64,000 nucleotides of DNA from Ureibacillus xyleni (GCF_900217795.1 NZ_OBMQ01000008.1:62001-126000), one strand, 5' to 3'. Positions 51,943 through 60,791 are shown, counted from the first letter of the stretch. The notes: a model not told the origin generated them from the sequence alone. Numbers and translations are program-made.

Positions 51943-52902
51943 ATGCTATCCTTATCAACGAATTCTCTATATTCTTTATTACTCAATTGTATGTTCCACA
52001 AACCAACAAAAAATGATGGAGTTCCAGCTGTTGGAATCATTGCTGGGAATCATTACGAAAAAAGTACACACTTACATACGGTTTTAGTGCTGCCAGAATT
52101 ATACTCAGAAAATGTTACTGGGGCCGAATTCGATTTATTTGAAGAAAAGGCATTAAGCTATATTGATTGCATGCGATCAGATTTTGAGGCATGTGCTTCT
52201 TTTGAATCAACAGTAAAGGATACATATTCAGGTGATGATTTGGAACCAATCAATGAACATCTGCAAATCCTCGAATCTGGTATATTACCTTATAAAGTGA
52301 AAGTATTGCTAGTCTTATCCAATGAACCGAAGAAAGCACTCACTATCGAAAGGAAATGTGCCAAAGCTACGAAATATACACAGGCACCTAAAAGTGAATT
52401 TTTACCATATGAAGAACCTTTAAATCATGAATTTACATATATCTCTGGTTATGCTGATCAATATTACTATGAAATTAGAGCCTATAAACTTTCAGAACAA
52501 CACATAGAAAATATTAGCATCCAACACTCTGAAGATTTCACAACTAAAGAAAAGCCAGCAAAAATGAAAAGAAAACAACCTCGTAAATTTGTATTATTAC
52601 AAGGAAAAAGATATAAACAGATTTTCGTGAAAAGCAAAAAACAGCTATTAGCAAAATTACCAGAGTTGATGATTCGTTTTGATAATAGTAACGAATACAA
52701 TAGCAGCATTGGGATGTATAAAGTTGTCACCATCAAAGGAAAAGTGGTACATACAAGAGAAGTCTTTGAAGATGAAACGATTGAAGAGGAAATTAATGTA
52801 GAATTTAACCTAGATGACCTTCTTAAAGGGTACATAGAAGATATTACGTTATGTAGAATCATGCGTTACCCGATTGTATTAATGGAGGAGGATTTGTATT
52901 GA
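51943..52902 (+). CDS. Operon gene 2: unknown 319-residue protein
   Basis: Not recognised. The N-terminal half (GVPAVGIIAGNHYEKSTHLHTVLVLPELY) looks like an alpha/beta domain; the middle is basic (KEKPAKMKRKQPRKFVLLQG), suggesting nucleic-acid binding; the end is acidic. AGGAGG site before the ATG. Its TGA overlaps the TTG start of gene 3. Confidence 0.65.
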   Translation: MLSLSTNSLYSLLLNCMFHKPTKNDGVPAVGIIAGNHYEKSTHLHTVLVLPELYSENVTGAEFDLFEEKALSYIDCMRSDFEACASFESTVKDTYSGDDLEPINEHLQILESGILPYKVKVLLVLSNEPKKALTIERKCAKATKYTQAPKSEFLPYEEPLNHEFTYISGYADQYYYEIRAYKLSEQHIENISIQHSEDFTTKEKPAKMKRKQPRKFVLLQGKRYKQIFVKSKKQLLAKLPELMIRFDNSNEYNSSIGMYKVVTIKGKVVHTREVFEDETIEEEINVEFNLDDLLKGYIEDITLCRIMRYPIVLMEEDLY

Positions 52903-53987
52903 AAAAAACTGTTTGCGTTGTAAGAGAATATCCTGTTCCATTAACTCCTGAAGAAAACGTAAGGCAAAATTTATGTGCAGAACTATTAAATTATGTTCCT
53001 AAAGAATCGTTGCTTGTAGAAATCCCAATTTCGGCATATGTACCGGTTGCAGGGAGAGCAGACGTGGTAATCAATGATTCAGAAAATAAACCTTTAATTG
53101 TCATTGAATTAAAAGAGCCTAAAGTGATGTTGGGGGACCATGTCAAAGAGCAAGTGACCAATTACAACAAATATATAAAAGCACCTTATGTGGCAATACA
53201 TAACGGCAATGAAACAATATTATATGAACATGAAAATGGCCGATATTTTGAAATCTCCCATAAAAATATTATTGACTTAATTGGGAACCAACCTTACGAA
53301 AGAGTTCAATATTTACCATTTAAAAGGCTTAGTATTGAAGAAACTTCTTATCAACCATATATCGATTATTTAGTGAATGTTGGACATGTTTCGGAATTTG
53401 CGGAGCTCGAAGTACAACAATTTTTATCTGAATTACATAATGTATTGCTTGCTTCACGGTTTGGGAAATTCGAAAATAGCATTGTGTTAGAAGATCGAAA
53501 AGCAGGATATTATTCATTCGGGAATGCTTCTGGTGGTATTTATGACGGCTTTCATCGTAGTTTTATCGTGCAACATAGCAAAAAAGAGGAATATTTTTAC
53601 CGTATCGGAATGTTTGCAACAGCGAAAACCGTAAATGATCCACTGTATGGAAATAGAACGGGCACAACATCATTATGTGTCGGCATTCAAAAGGGGCATA
53701 GCGAATCGTATATTCTTCAGTTAAATTTACATCAATTTTTAGAAAAGCTTGGGAACACGTGGATTCTTACTCACAATGGAAGAAGTGGATCGATGACAAA
53801 TCAATTTGTAATCGACAAAGTGAAAAAGGAAGCTCCACATCTAGTAGTAGAAAATCAAATTGTGTTAGCCGCTTTCCCAGCACAAGAAAGCATCTCAGTA
53901 GAGCAATTTTCAAACTTTATTACAAACCTTATCGAGTATTCTAGAATAAGAGATATTGCGCGAACGGAATATAAAAAGAAAAAATAA
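52899..53987 (+). CDS. Operon gene 3: PD-(D/E)XK nuclease, HSDR_N-like
   Basis: A 362-residue protein. Residues 1-140 match the nuclease domain of type I restriction R subunits (HSDR_N type): PEENVRQNLCAELL, then VAGRADVVIND (D55) and LIVIELKEPK (E70-x-K72), then QVTNYNKYIKAPYVAIHNGN. There is no helicase part; residues 150-362 are not recognised. Start TTG at 52899 inside the stop of gene 2 (TTGA), so translation is coupled. A stand-alone nuclease with two unknown partners suggests a defence or DNA-processing unit. Confidence 0.8.
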   Translation: MKKTVCVVREYPVPLTPEENVRQNLCAELLNYVPKESLLVEIPISAYVPVAGRADVVINDSENKPLIVIELKEPKVMLGDHVKEQVTNYNKYIKAPYVAIHNGNETILYEHENGRYFEISHKNIIDLIGNQPYERVQYLPFKRLSIEETSYQPYIDYLVNVGHVSEFAELEVQQFLSELHNVLLASRFGKFENSIVLEDRKAGYYSFGNASGGIYDGFHRSFIVQHSKKEEYFYRIGMFATAKTVNDPLYGNRTGTTSLCVGIQKGHSESYILQLNLHQFLEKLGNTWILTHNGRSGSMTNQFVIDKVKKEAPHLVVENQIVLAAFPAQESISVEQFSNFITNLIEYSRIRDIARTEYKKKK

Positions 53988-53992
53988 AATAG

Positions 53993-54033
53993 AAGGTGTC
54001 CAATTTTTCTCACAAAGGATTGGCACTTTTTTA
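53993..54033 (+). terminator. Terminator of the nuclease operon (repeat-family hairpin)
   Basis: AAGGTGTCCAATTTTT / AAAGGATTGGCACTTTTTT, third member of the AAGTGTC...GGCACTT terminator family in this window. Confidence 0.75.
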
Positions 54034-54041
54034 TTCATATT

Positions 54042-54125
54042 GGGAAATCGGACACATTTTTTGGGAAATCGGACACTTTTACCGGGAAATCCGACACTTT
54101 TACCGGGAAATCCGACACTTTTTTT
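54042..54125 (+). repeat. Four tandem 21-bp units encoding GKSDTF(T/F)
   Basis: Units start at 54042, 54063, 54084 and 54105 with GGGAAATC(G/C)GACAC. In one + frame each unit reads G-K-S-D-T-F-T/F, and the frame is open from about 54018 to a TAA after VNEKR at 54144. No start codon or ribosome site precedes it. Confidence 0.85.
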
Positions 54126-54171
54126 GTAAATGAAAAAAGATAAAGGAAGAACACTTTATCGCCGGTAAGTG

Positions 54172-54201
54172 CCAAATATTCTTTTGGTGCTTTTTTTATT
54201 G
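54172..54201 (+). terminator. Hairpin with T run downstream of the 21-bp repeats
   Basis: GTGCCAAA / TTTTGGTGC stem with wobble pairs followed by TTTTTTT. Confidence 0.6.
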
Positions 54202-54383
54202 CCATAGAGTAGGTGCACCATTTGGAACTTTTAACAAATAATTCCGTCTAACTAAGAACAATAGTTGCAACCCGCTGAAGTTAGTGAGTTGCCATGTAAA
54301 AAAACTTATTCCTAACCTTGATGAATACCAAAATCACACCTCGATAAACTGCCTTGATTTAATAGATGAAAGGAGTGCGAAAA

Positions 54384-55691
54384 TTGAAAAACAAGAAAAT
54401 ATTCATTACATTGATTTCTGTAACATTCCTATTACTTGTGGGTTCAATTGTGTTTGGCTTGCTGCGGGATAATGACCCATATCGATATTTCACCGGGATG
54501 GGGAGCACCTTTGATCTGTCACCCAATGAAGAAAAATACCTATTTTCTTATTATCTAGATGGAAAAGAAAATATTTATCGTTCAAATATCGATGGAACAA
54601 ATGTAGAAAAGTTAACCACTGGATCTGAAAATTTTCATAGTCCGAGATATTCTTTCGATGGAACGAAAATGCTTTATTTAGCCCAAAATGCGGAAAAGAC
54701 AAACAAACTTATCGTAGCCAATCCAAATGGCAATGAGAAGGAAATCATAACTGACGACAAAACCCATGTTTCTGAGGCCGCATTTTCAAAAACTGGCGAA
54801 GAAATCTATTTTTTTGCAACACCAGCAGAAGATTTTAAGAAGGGTGAAGGTGAAACAACAGAAGGATTTGACTTATTTGTCGTGGATCTTGCTACAAAAA
54901 AGATCAAACAGTTAACGAATCAAGACCACTTTACGATGAATTATTTGTCTGTTTCACAAGATGGAAAAGCACTTTATTACAGCTTGTTCGAGCAGAATAG
55001 AGAAAAAGTAACAGCTTACTCTATTGAAGATGGTTCGGAAAAAGAAGCACCAGGATCCAACCTGTTACCGGAAGATACTTACTTTTTCCATTATTCACCT
55101 GATGAAAGGTTATTAGCTTACACTACGATTTCAGAAGAGTCATATGACAGTTCGCTATTTAAATATGAACTATTTTTGCTTGATATTGAAAATGGGAAAA
55201 GTAAAAGGCTAACAAATCTGGAATCATCAGTTGTATCACCGAAATTTTTCAAGGACCAAAACAAAATTGCTTTTTTAGAAAATACAAATTGGCCACTAGA
55301 TCCCGCAAAACATACGCTTAACGTAATTGATTTAAAAACTGAAAAAATTCAACAGATAGAATTCGCGATTTCACCTGAAAAATCTAGCCATCTGTTATCA
55401 AAAACAATTGATACATTTGCAAATGGAACGACAGTAGCGATTCTGTATGTGATTTTCGTAGGCTTAATTAGCACCTATTTTTCACTACATCATTCGAGAA
55501 AAAGATATTACCCAGCGATTGCGAGCATAATTGTTTCCCTCCTAGTATTCGTTAGTAGTTTTATCGTTGCAGCTACTGTAGATCCTTGGTACGGTATTGG
55601 ACTTGGTATGCTAGCAGCGGCTTTATTAGGATGTTCATTGATTATTGTTGCGTATACTTTTGCCTTAAAATTCTTTTTGAAAAGGGAATAG
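54384..55691 (+). CDS. Membrane-anchored TolB/WD40-like beta-propeller protein
   Basis: A 435-residue protein: an N-terminal membrane helix, then an outside beta-propeller of PD40/TolB repeats (FDLSPNEEKYLFSYYLDGKENIYR; NFHSPRYSFDGTKMLYLA; SEAAFSKTGEEIYFFA; FHYSPDERLLAYTT). After about 340 residues there are three or four membrane helices at the C-terminus. TTG 54384 has AAAGGAGTG at seven bases; ATG 54366 has no site. Ligand unknown; it may sense or scaffold at the membrane. Confidence 0.75.
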   Translation: MKNKKIFITLISVTFLLLVGSIVFGLLRDNDPYRYFTGMGSTFDLSPNEEKYLFSYYLDGKENIYRSNIDGTNVEKLTTGSENFHSPRYSFDGTKMLYLAQNAEKTNKLIVANPNGNEKEIITDDKTHVSEAAFSKTGEEIYFFATPAEDFKKGEGETTEGFDLFVVDLATKKIKQLTNQDHFTMNYLSVSQDGKALYYSLFEQNREKVTAYSIEDGSEKEAPGSNLLPEDTYFFHYSPDERLLAYTTISEESYDSSLFKYELFLLDIENGKSKRLTNLESSVVSPKFFKDQNKIAFLENTNWPLDPAKHTLNVIDLKTEKIQQIEFAISPEKSSHLLSKTIDTFANGTTVAILYVIFVGLISTYFSLHHSRKRYYPAIASIIVSLLVFVSSFIVAATVDPWYGIGLGMLAAALLGCSLIIVAYTFALKFFLKRE

Positions 55692-55750
55692 ATTTAGCAC
55701 TGATTATATCTTTTACGACCGGTGGAGATAGTTCAGAAAAGAGGGATACT

Positions 55751-56221
55751 ATGCAGTTAATGAAAGCAGCAGAGATGAAAAATGCGTTTGTAAGTTTATT
55801 CAATATTTATGCTCATGAACTATCAAAGTATAATTCTTGGATTGGTACGCAAATAAACCATGACGGCAACTACTTAGCTGAGCATGTCGAGCAATATTTT
55901 ACGGATTCTACGATAGAAGCATTTTGCATTACTGAAGATGATCGACCCATTGGATTTGTAGTTTTTTCTAATTCGGAAACCAATCAAAAGGTGTGTTCCA
56001 TAGAAGAAATCTTCCTCATTGAAACAAGTAGAAGAAATGGATTTGCTGAAAAAATATGCAAAGACTTTTGGGAACAAAATCAAGGAATTTGTGTTCTTCA
56101 TGTTTTAAAAGCAAATCTTCCTGCGTTATCGTATTGGGACAAATTGATTCAAAAATGTGGGTATGAATATAAGAAGAAAAGCGATAATGAGCAGATGCTA
56201 CGTTATGAAATTATGCTTTAA
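55751..56221 (+). CDS. GNAT family N-acetyltransferase
   Basis: A 156-residue GNAT protein: YAHELSKYNSWIG, ITEDDRPIGFVVFSN, IEEIFLIETSRRNGFAEKICKDFW (acetyl-CoA loop, less conserved Q-x-x-G) and YWDKLIQKCGYEYKK. ATG 55751 lies behind AAGAGGGA; a longer frame starting inside the preceding gene is ignored. Confidence 0.8.
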   Translation: MQLMKAAEMKNAFVSLFNIYAHELSKYNSWIGTQINHDGNYLAEHVEQYFTDSTIEAFCITEDDRPIGFVVFSNSETNQKVCSIEEIFLIETSRRNGFAEKICKDFWEQNQGICVLHVLKANLPALSYWDKLIQKCGYEYKKKSDNEQMLRYEIML

Positions 56222-56252
56222 GGTTCTACTATTCTTAGTAGGCCTTTTTTTG
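56222..56252 (+). terminator. Intrinsic terminator
   Basis: CTACTA / TTAGTAG stem closed by GG/CC, with a seven-base T run, right after the stop codon. Confidence 0.75.
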
Positions 56253-56311
56253 TCTAATGGAAAACTTTTCATTCAACTGTCTCGTCTAATGAGGGAATTG
56301 GAGGGAAACGT

Positions 56312-56863
56312 GTGGAGGAAATAACGAGTACTATAATAACCGCTGACAATCGGGAAGAGCTGATTGACGAATTAATGAGTACGTACGGTCAAGACATTTT
56401 ACAGCTTGTCTATGCTTACGTACATAATGAAACAATTGCAGAGGATTTGACACAGGAAATCTTCGTGAAATGTTACAGATCATTATCTACATATAGAGGG
56501 AAATCAAGCATCAAAACATGGCTTTGGCGAATTGCCATTAACCACTCAAAAGACTATTTGAAAAGCTGGTATAACCAACGTGTGCAAGTAACGGATGATG
56601 CCATATTAGGAAACAATGAAAGTCAAAACAATGTAGAACAAACCATCATTCAGCAAGATGAGGATGCTAAGCTCGCATCTACTGTCATGCAATTACCAGT
56701 AAAATTTAGGGAAGTTATCTATTTATTCTATTATGAAGAACTTTCACTAAAAGAAATGGCGAGTGTACTTGAAGTGAATGTCAATACAGTGAAAACGCGG
56801 TTGAAAAGAGGAAAATCACTTTTAAAAGAAATGTTGGAGGGGTCATCATGGATGAACGATTAA
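56312..56863 (+). CDS. ECF-type sigma factor (sensor operon gene 1)
   Basis: A 183-residue sigma-70 family protein: region 2 AEDLTQEIFVKCYRSLSTYRGKSSIKTWLWRIAINHSKDYL and region 4 LPVKFREVIYLFYYEELSLKEMASVLEVNVNTVKTRLKRGK (each shown here as continuous conserved blocks around DLTQEIF and NTVKTRLKR). GTG start behind GGAGGGAAAC. It overlaps the next gene by 16 bases. Confidence 0.88.
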   Translation: MEEITSTIITADNREELIDELMSTYGQDILQLVYAYVHNETIAEDLTQEIFVKCYRSLSTYRGKSSIKTWLWRIAINHSKDYLKSWYNQRVQVTDDAILGNNESQNNVEQTIIQQDEDAKLASTVMQLPVKFREVIYLFYYEELSLKEMASVLEVNVNTVKTRLKRGKSLLKEMLEGSSWMND

Positions 56864-57246
56864 AAGGGTTAAAAAAAGCAATGGATCAACATACATTTCA
56901 AAATGTCCAATTTAAAGATGCCCATCGCCAACAAATAAAGCAGCAAATCACACTTGATGAGGACATCACACAAATCATTTTAGCTTTACTAACAAATGAA
57001 AAAACAGGTTCTCAAATTACGCAATTACTACATGTAAAAGGGACTAAAAGTATTGTCAATAATGAGGGAGTTGTTTACACCATTTTACATACGGAAGAAC
57101 AGCTCGGTAATCTTGAATCATATTGGTCCAGTGATGGGGAGAAGTATTATCTATTAACGGCGAAAGGAAAAAAATCGTTACAAAAAAAGAACGCCTTTTC
57201 TTCACGACAATTCTTCCAGGGGGTGACCCAGTTTGAAAATGAATAA
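56848..57246 (+). CDS. PadR-like winged-helix protein (operon gene 2)
   Basis: A 132-residue protein. Residues 35-110 have the shape of a winged helix (ITQIILALLTNEKTGSQITQLL, GVVYTILHTEEQLGNLESYW, KYYLLTAKGKKSL), as in PadR regulators. In such operons this protein may act with the sigma factor. It overlaps both neighbours (16 and 14 bases), so the three genes are translationally linked. Confidence 0.75.
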   Translation: MDERLKGLKKAMDQHTFQNVQFKDAHRQQIKQQITLDEDITQIILALLTNEKTGSQITQLLHVKGTKSIVNNEGVVYTILHTEEQLGNLESYWSSDGEKYYLLTAKGKKSLQKKNAFSSRQFFQGVTQFENE

Positions 57247-58534
57247 ATTTCTACAAACGGTAACAGGTCAAATTCGCTCTAAGGAAGCAAAGACCTATGT
57301 AAAGAATGAGCTAGACAAGCATCTACTAAACTCAAAAAATGCATGGCTCGAAAAAGGCTATAATGAAGAAGAAGCTGAAGAAAAGGCAGTACAGGAAATG
57401 GGGAGCCCGCTGACACTTGGAAAGTCCTTAAATAAATTACACAAGCCAAAAGTGGATTGGGTTTTAATTGGGTTGCTCAGTATCACCTTGCTATTAAGTT
57501 TTCTACCGATTATGGCTGTAAAAGAGATATTTAGTAGTGATTTTAATTTTCAAGCTTTAGCTATCAATAAGGCAGTATTTTCGATAATGGGTTTATGCAT
57601 TGCAATCGGCATTATGTTTTTTGACTACCGAAAATTAAAGAACTTCGGTTATTGGTTTTATCTTGCAGGGATTGGGTTAATCGTCATCATTCATCTATTT
57701 TCAAATGAACTATTAATCGGAGAGCCAATTATTTCGTTAGGTTTTGTTAAAATTCAAACGTGGATGGCGCTTCCACTATTGTTAATTGCTTGGGCAACAC
57801 TTCTTTCTACAACCTCTTTCAAGTTATGGCAAGGGATTGCGTTATTTCTATTATCTATTTTTGTATTCACCCTCGTTGGGAATTTACCAATGTTATTCAT
57901 TTACATTGTGATTGTTGGCGTACTTTTCGTACAAAGTAAATTTTCGCGGAAAGAAAAATTTTGGGTGGTTAGTAGTCTAAGTCTAATCGTTGTCGGTATC
58001 TTTGTTTTTACAACCGTTGCTATTGTGAAAGGGATGATTGCAGAATATCAATACGCTCGATTTGCTAGTTTCTTAAATCCAGAAAAATATGAAACTGGTT
58101 TTGGTTACTTATATCTCCAACTTGAAAAAGCTATAACGAACGCGGGTTGGTTTGGGGCGAATGAATTAGTTTATCTGCCAGATACCCATACAAACTTTGT
58201 GCTTGCCACACTAATTCAAACTTATGGCTATTTAATGGGGCTATTGATCATTGGTATCTTAACTTTCCTTGCAGTGCGTATTTGTCAAATTGCCATTTCC
58301 ATTAAAGATCCATTTGGAAAATTACTCATTATGGGCGGCGTAACCCTGTTTACTACTCAGTTTTTATATAGTGTTGGTATGACGTTTGGCGTATTTCCAA
58401 TCGTTTCAATGTCGCTACCATTTATGAGTTACGGCCTGATGCCAACAGTATTAAATGCGTTCATCGTAGGGATAGCATTAAGTGTTTATCGCAAGAAACC
58501 ATTTGTATTAAACCGAGTAAAGGAGCCGTCTTAA
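57233..58534 (+). CDS. FtsW/RodA/SpoVE-type membrane protein with N-terminal HAAS-like domain
   Basis: A 433-residue protein. The first 75 residues (EAKTYVKNELDKHLLNSKNAW, EEEAEEKAVQEMGSP) form a helical HAAS/permease-prefix domain usually linked to PadR-like partners. The rest has about ten membrane helices and SEDS features (ISLGFVKIQTWMALPLLLI, then TNFVLATLIQTYGYLMGLL, then SMSLPFMSYGLMPT). It lacks parts of the canonical FtsW motif and so may be a divergent glycosyltransferase or a sensor. TTG start at 57233 after AGGGGGTG. Confidence 0.8.
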   Translation: MKMNKFLQTVTGQIRSKEAKTYVKNELDKHLLNSKNAWLEKGYNEEEAEEKAVQEMGSPLTLGKSLNKLHKPKVDWVLIGLLSITLLLSFLPIMAVKEIFSSDFNFQALAINKAVFSIMGLCIAIGIMFFDYRKLKNFGYWFYLAGIGLIVIIHLFSNELLIGEPIISLGFVKIQTWMALPLLLIAWATLLSTTSFKLWQGIALFLLSIFVFTLVGNLPMLFIYIVIVGVLFVQSKFSRKEKFWVVSSLSLIVVGIFVFTTVAIVKGMIAEYQYARFASFLNPEKYETGFGYLYLQLEKAITNAGWFGANELVYLPDTHTNFVLATLIQTYGYLMGLLIIGILTFLAVRICQIAISIKDPFGKLLIMGGVTLFTTQFLYSVGMTFGVFPIVSMSLPFMSYGLMPTVLNAFIVGIALSVYRKKPFVLNRVKEPS

Positions 58535-58554
58535 TTTCAGACGACTCCTTTTTT
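58520..58554. terminator. Bidirectional terminator
   Basis: AAGGAG-CCGTCT / AGACGACTCCTT stem with TTTTTT; it overlaps the stop codon of the FtsW-like gene and also serves the convergent LysE-type gene. Confidence 0.75.
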
Positions 58555-59182
58555 AATGAAGTAATTGTTTAACATCCACGAAAAACTCATATATGAAATA
58601 ACAAGCAAATCCTAATAATATAATTCCAGCAATAATCGATGTCCATTTAATCATTTGGCGATTCATTACTTTTCGCGTTAATGAAATGATCGTTAACAAT
58701 CCAATATCGTGTAACAAAATGCCTGATAATATACCGAGTGCTACGATCAAAAATTGATTGGAACTGGAATAAGAATCTGCTAAAACTGTCCCAAAAACTG
58801 AAATCCAAAAAACTAAGTTCCCGGGTGAAACTGCAACGAATAGACCATTTCGATAAGTTGAAAAAAATGATTTATTCACTTTCTCACCTGCTAAAGCAAT
58901 ATCATGATCTGCATTTTTTATCGAATCTATTGCCAATAAAATTAAAAAAACGGCCCCAATTATCCATAATGGCAATTGAATATAGGGCAATGCTAAAAAT
59001 TGAGCCAATCCAAAGTATAGAGCAATCACGAGCAGTAAATCGATGGTCATGCCGCCAAGTCCAACCGCCCAGCCATGTAAAAAGCCATTTTTCAACCCTT
59101 GTTTTGTCATCTCAATCGTAATTGCACCCACAGGCATTGCAATCGAAAGTCCCACTAAGGTGTAAGCAAAATATAAACTCAT
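58553..59182 (-). CDS. LysE family exporter
   Basis: A 209-residue membrane protein: LVGLSIAMPVGAITIEMTKQGLKNGFLHGWAVGLGG is the LysE/RhtB signature; FVAVSPGNLVFWISVFGTVL and LGILSGILLHDIGLL follow. About six helices. Probable amino-acid or small-metabolite exporter. ATG 59182 is chosen, as the twenty codons upstream are not family-like. Confidence 0.85.
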   Translation of the reverse strand: MSLYFAYTLVGLSIAMPVGAITIEMTKQGLKNGFLHGWAVGLGGMTIDLLLVIALYFGLAQFLALPYIQLPLWIIGAVFLILLAIDSIKNADHDIALAGEKVNKSFFSTYRNGLFVAVSPGNLVFWISVFGTVLADSYSSSNQFLIVALGILSGILLHDIGLLTIISLTRKVMNRQMIKWTSIIAGIILLGFACYFIYEFFVDVKQLLH

Positions 59183-59270
59183 TGGTACACTACTTTCTAA
59201 AGAAAATCTTTTCTTGCGTCCGTTTAAAGTGTATTTTATCATGAATTAAAATGAAAGTTGGTGGAAACAT

Positions 59271-59954
59271 TTGGAGAATGAAAAAGGAAGCAAACTGCAA
59301 ATACAACATTATGTAAACCATCAAACAAAAGAAATGAATAATGCGATTATAATGAGTTCACCATCTTTATTAACCTTTCTAGATAAAGAACTCCAGATTA
59401 CATGGTATTCACCATTAGAAGAGAACAACCACAAAGAATATCGAAATGAATTTTTAACGCTATTTGAGGATTGGAAAGATAAAAGAAGTATTCTAGAAAC
59501 ATTTTGGACTAGACAAGGACCGCAGTGGGATGGTTTCGCTGTCGTGCAAGGAAAGAACAATCAAAAAGGACTATTACTCGTTGAAGCAAAAGCCCATGTA
59601 AACGAAATGAAATCAAAAAGTAAAGCAGTAGATGGCAAAAGTAAAATGTTAATCGAAAGTACATTAGAAGAAGTAAAACAAATCTTTAATTCACATGCAT
59701 CGTTGGACATTTGGCTCAATCAATATTATCAATTAGCAAATCGTTTAGCATATTTGTATATTTTAAATGAAAAGTTGGGGATTCCTACGTGGTTAATTTT
59801 ATGTAACTTTGTGGAGGATAGGTCGTATAAACCAACTACTTTGGATGAGTGGTTAAAGCATTACCAAGAAGTCTATAGTAAAATGGATATTCATAGGAAT
59901 ACTTCATTGTTTAATCAAATCATAACGATATATCCAAAAGGGGCAGCAAAGTGA
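59271..59954 (+). CDS. Unknown protein with PD-(D/E)XK-like motif
   Basis: A 227-residue soluble protein. WDGFAVVQGKNNQKG followed by LLLVEAKAHVNEM gives D87 and E105-A-K107, the spacing and hydrophobic strand expected for a PD-(D/E)XK nuclease. The rest is helical with WLNQYYQLANRLAYLYIL. Family not recognised. TTG start behind GGTGGAAA. Confidence 0.6.
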   Translation: MENEKGSKLQIQHYVNHQTKEMNNAIIMSSPSLLTFLDKELQITWYSPLEENNHKEYRNEFLTLFEDWKDKRSILETFWTRQGPQWDGFAVVQGKNNQKGLLLVEAKAHVNEMKSKSKAVDGKSKMLIESTLEEVKQIFNSHASLDIWLNQYYQLANRLAYLYILNEKLGIPTWLILCNFVEDRSYKPTTLDEWLKHYQEVYSKMDIHRNTSLFNQIITIYPKGAAK

Positions 59955-60100
59955 AGCCAAAAAATAAAGATTTTAACCTCAATGGAAAATTGGCCGACTA
60001 ATTAGAAACGTATTTTGCCTCGATTAAATGAAGAGCATTTGTAACTTTTACCCACCGAACGCGTTAAACTTACCAAGAACGTTTACTTGGGGGAGAAGAG

Positions 60101-60229
60101 ATGTTAAAACTATTAGATAGAACTTTCATGATTTTATGTTGCTTTCTTTTGTTGTTTTTTGTATGGGCATTTTTAAAAGTGGGTGGCTATATCTTTTTGT
60201 TATTTATTAGCGAACTCCAAAAGTTATAG
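60101..60229 (+). CDS. Tiny two-segment hydrophobic protein, 42 residues
   Basis: ATG behind GGGGGAGAAGAG. Hydrophobic throughout (FMILCCFLLLFFVWAFLKV, then GGYIFLLFIS). Function unknown. Confidence 0.5.
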   Translation: MLKLLDRTFMILCCFLLLFFVWAFLKVGGYIFLLFISELQKL

Positions 60230-60350
60230 TGGGAATACAATAATATAGACGACTTTTTTATACAATCGAAAACTTAGAACCATTTAAAATCGCGTTGAAC
60301 TTAAAACCGATAGCATTCGAAATTGAACGTTCTAGTGCAGGATGGTGAAT

Positions 60351-60791
60351 ATGATGAGTAAAACTTTCACAGGGGTTATTTTCGGACTTATTATTGCTTT
60401 CGTTTCTGCATGGTTATTTATGCAAATCGCACAATTTATTGCTGGGGGAATTACTTCCTTCTGGGGTGAAAGCTGGCTGTTTTATGCTGTCATCATCCCA
60501 TGTACGCTGACGTTTGCATTTCTAGGTGGCTATTTCTATAAAAAAGAAGAGGTAACAAATAAAAAACTATGGCTAATTAGTCTATTAAGTGCATTTTTCA
60601 TCACTTTATTTAGTGGCACAATCGGCGCAATTTTGGGTGAATCAATTGTAAGAGGTGGAATGGAAACAATCAATATTGAGGGTACTCTCGTTTGGGGGAC
60701 AATTTATGCGTTCGTATTCCTTCCATTTACTACAGCTTTTGCGCGGTTGATTATCGGTGGATTTTATTCCTTCATTAAAACGAAAAAATAG
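60351..60791 (+). CDS. Four-helix membrane protein
   Basis: A 146-residue membrane protein (GVIFGLIIAFVSAWLFMQIA; WLISLLSAFFITLFSGTIGAI). ATG 60351 or 60354 lies behind GGATGGTG. Not recognised. Confidence 0.65.
   Translation: MMSKTFTGVIFGLIIAFVSAWLFMQIAQFIAGGITSFWGESWLFYAVIIPCTLTFAFLGGYFYKKEEVTNKKLWLISLLSAFFITLFSGTIGAILGESIVRGGMETINIEGTLVWGTIYAFVFLPFTTAFARLIIGGFYSFIKTKK

Larger units (their letters stand above)
53988..54383. other. Intergenic region with terminators and 21-bp repeats
   Basis: Contains two hairpins (53993, 54172) around a four-unit 21-bp repeat. The rest is leader DNA of the next gene. Confidence 0.6.

Noticed and set aside
55586..55750. Extended N-terminus of the GNAT at 55751
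   Set aside because: It overlaps the end of the beta-propeller gene in another frame and is hydrophobic and cysteine-rich; ATG 55751 has a proper ribosome site.
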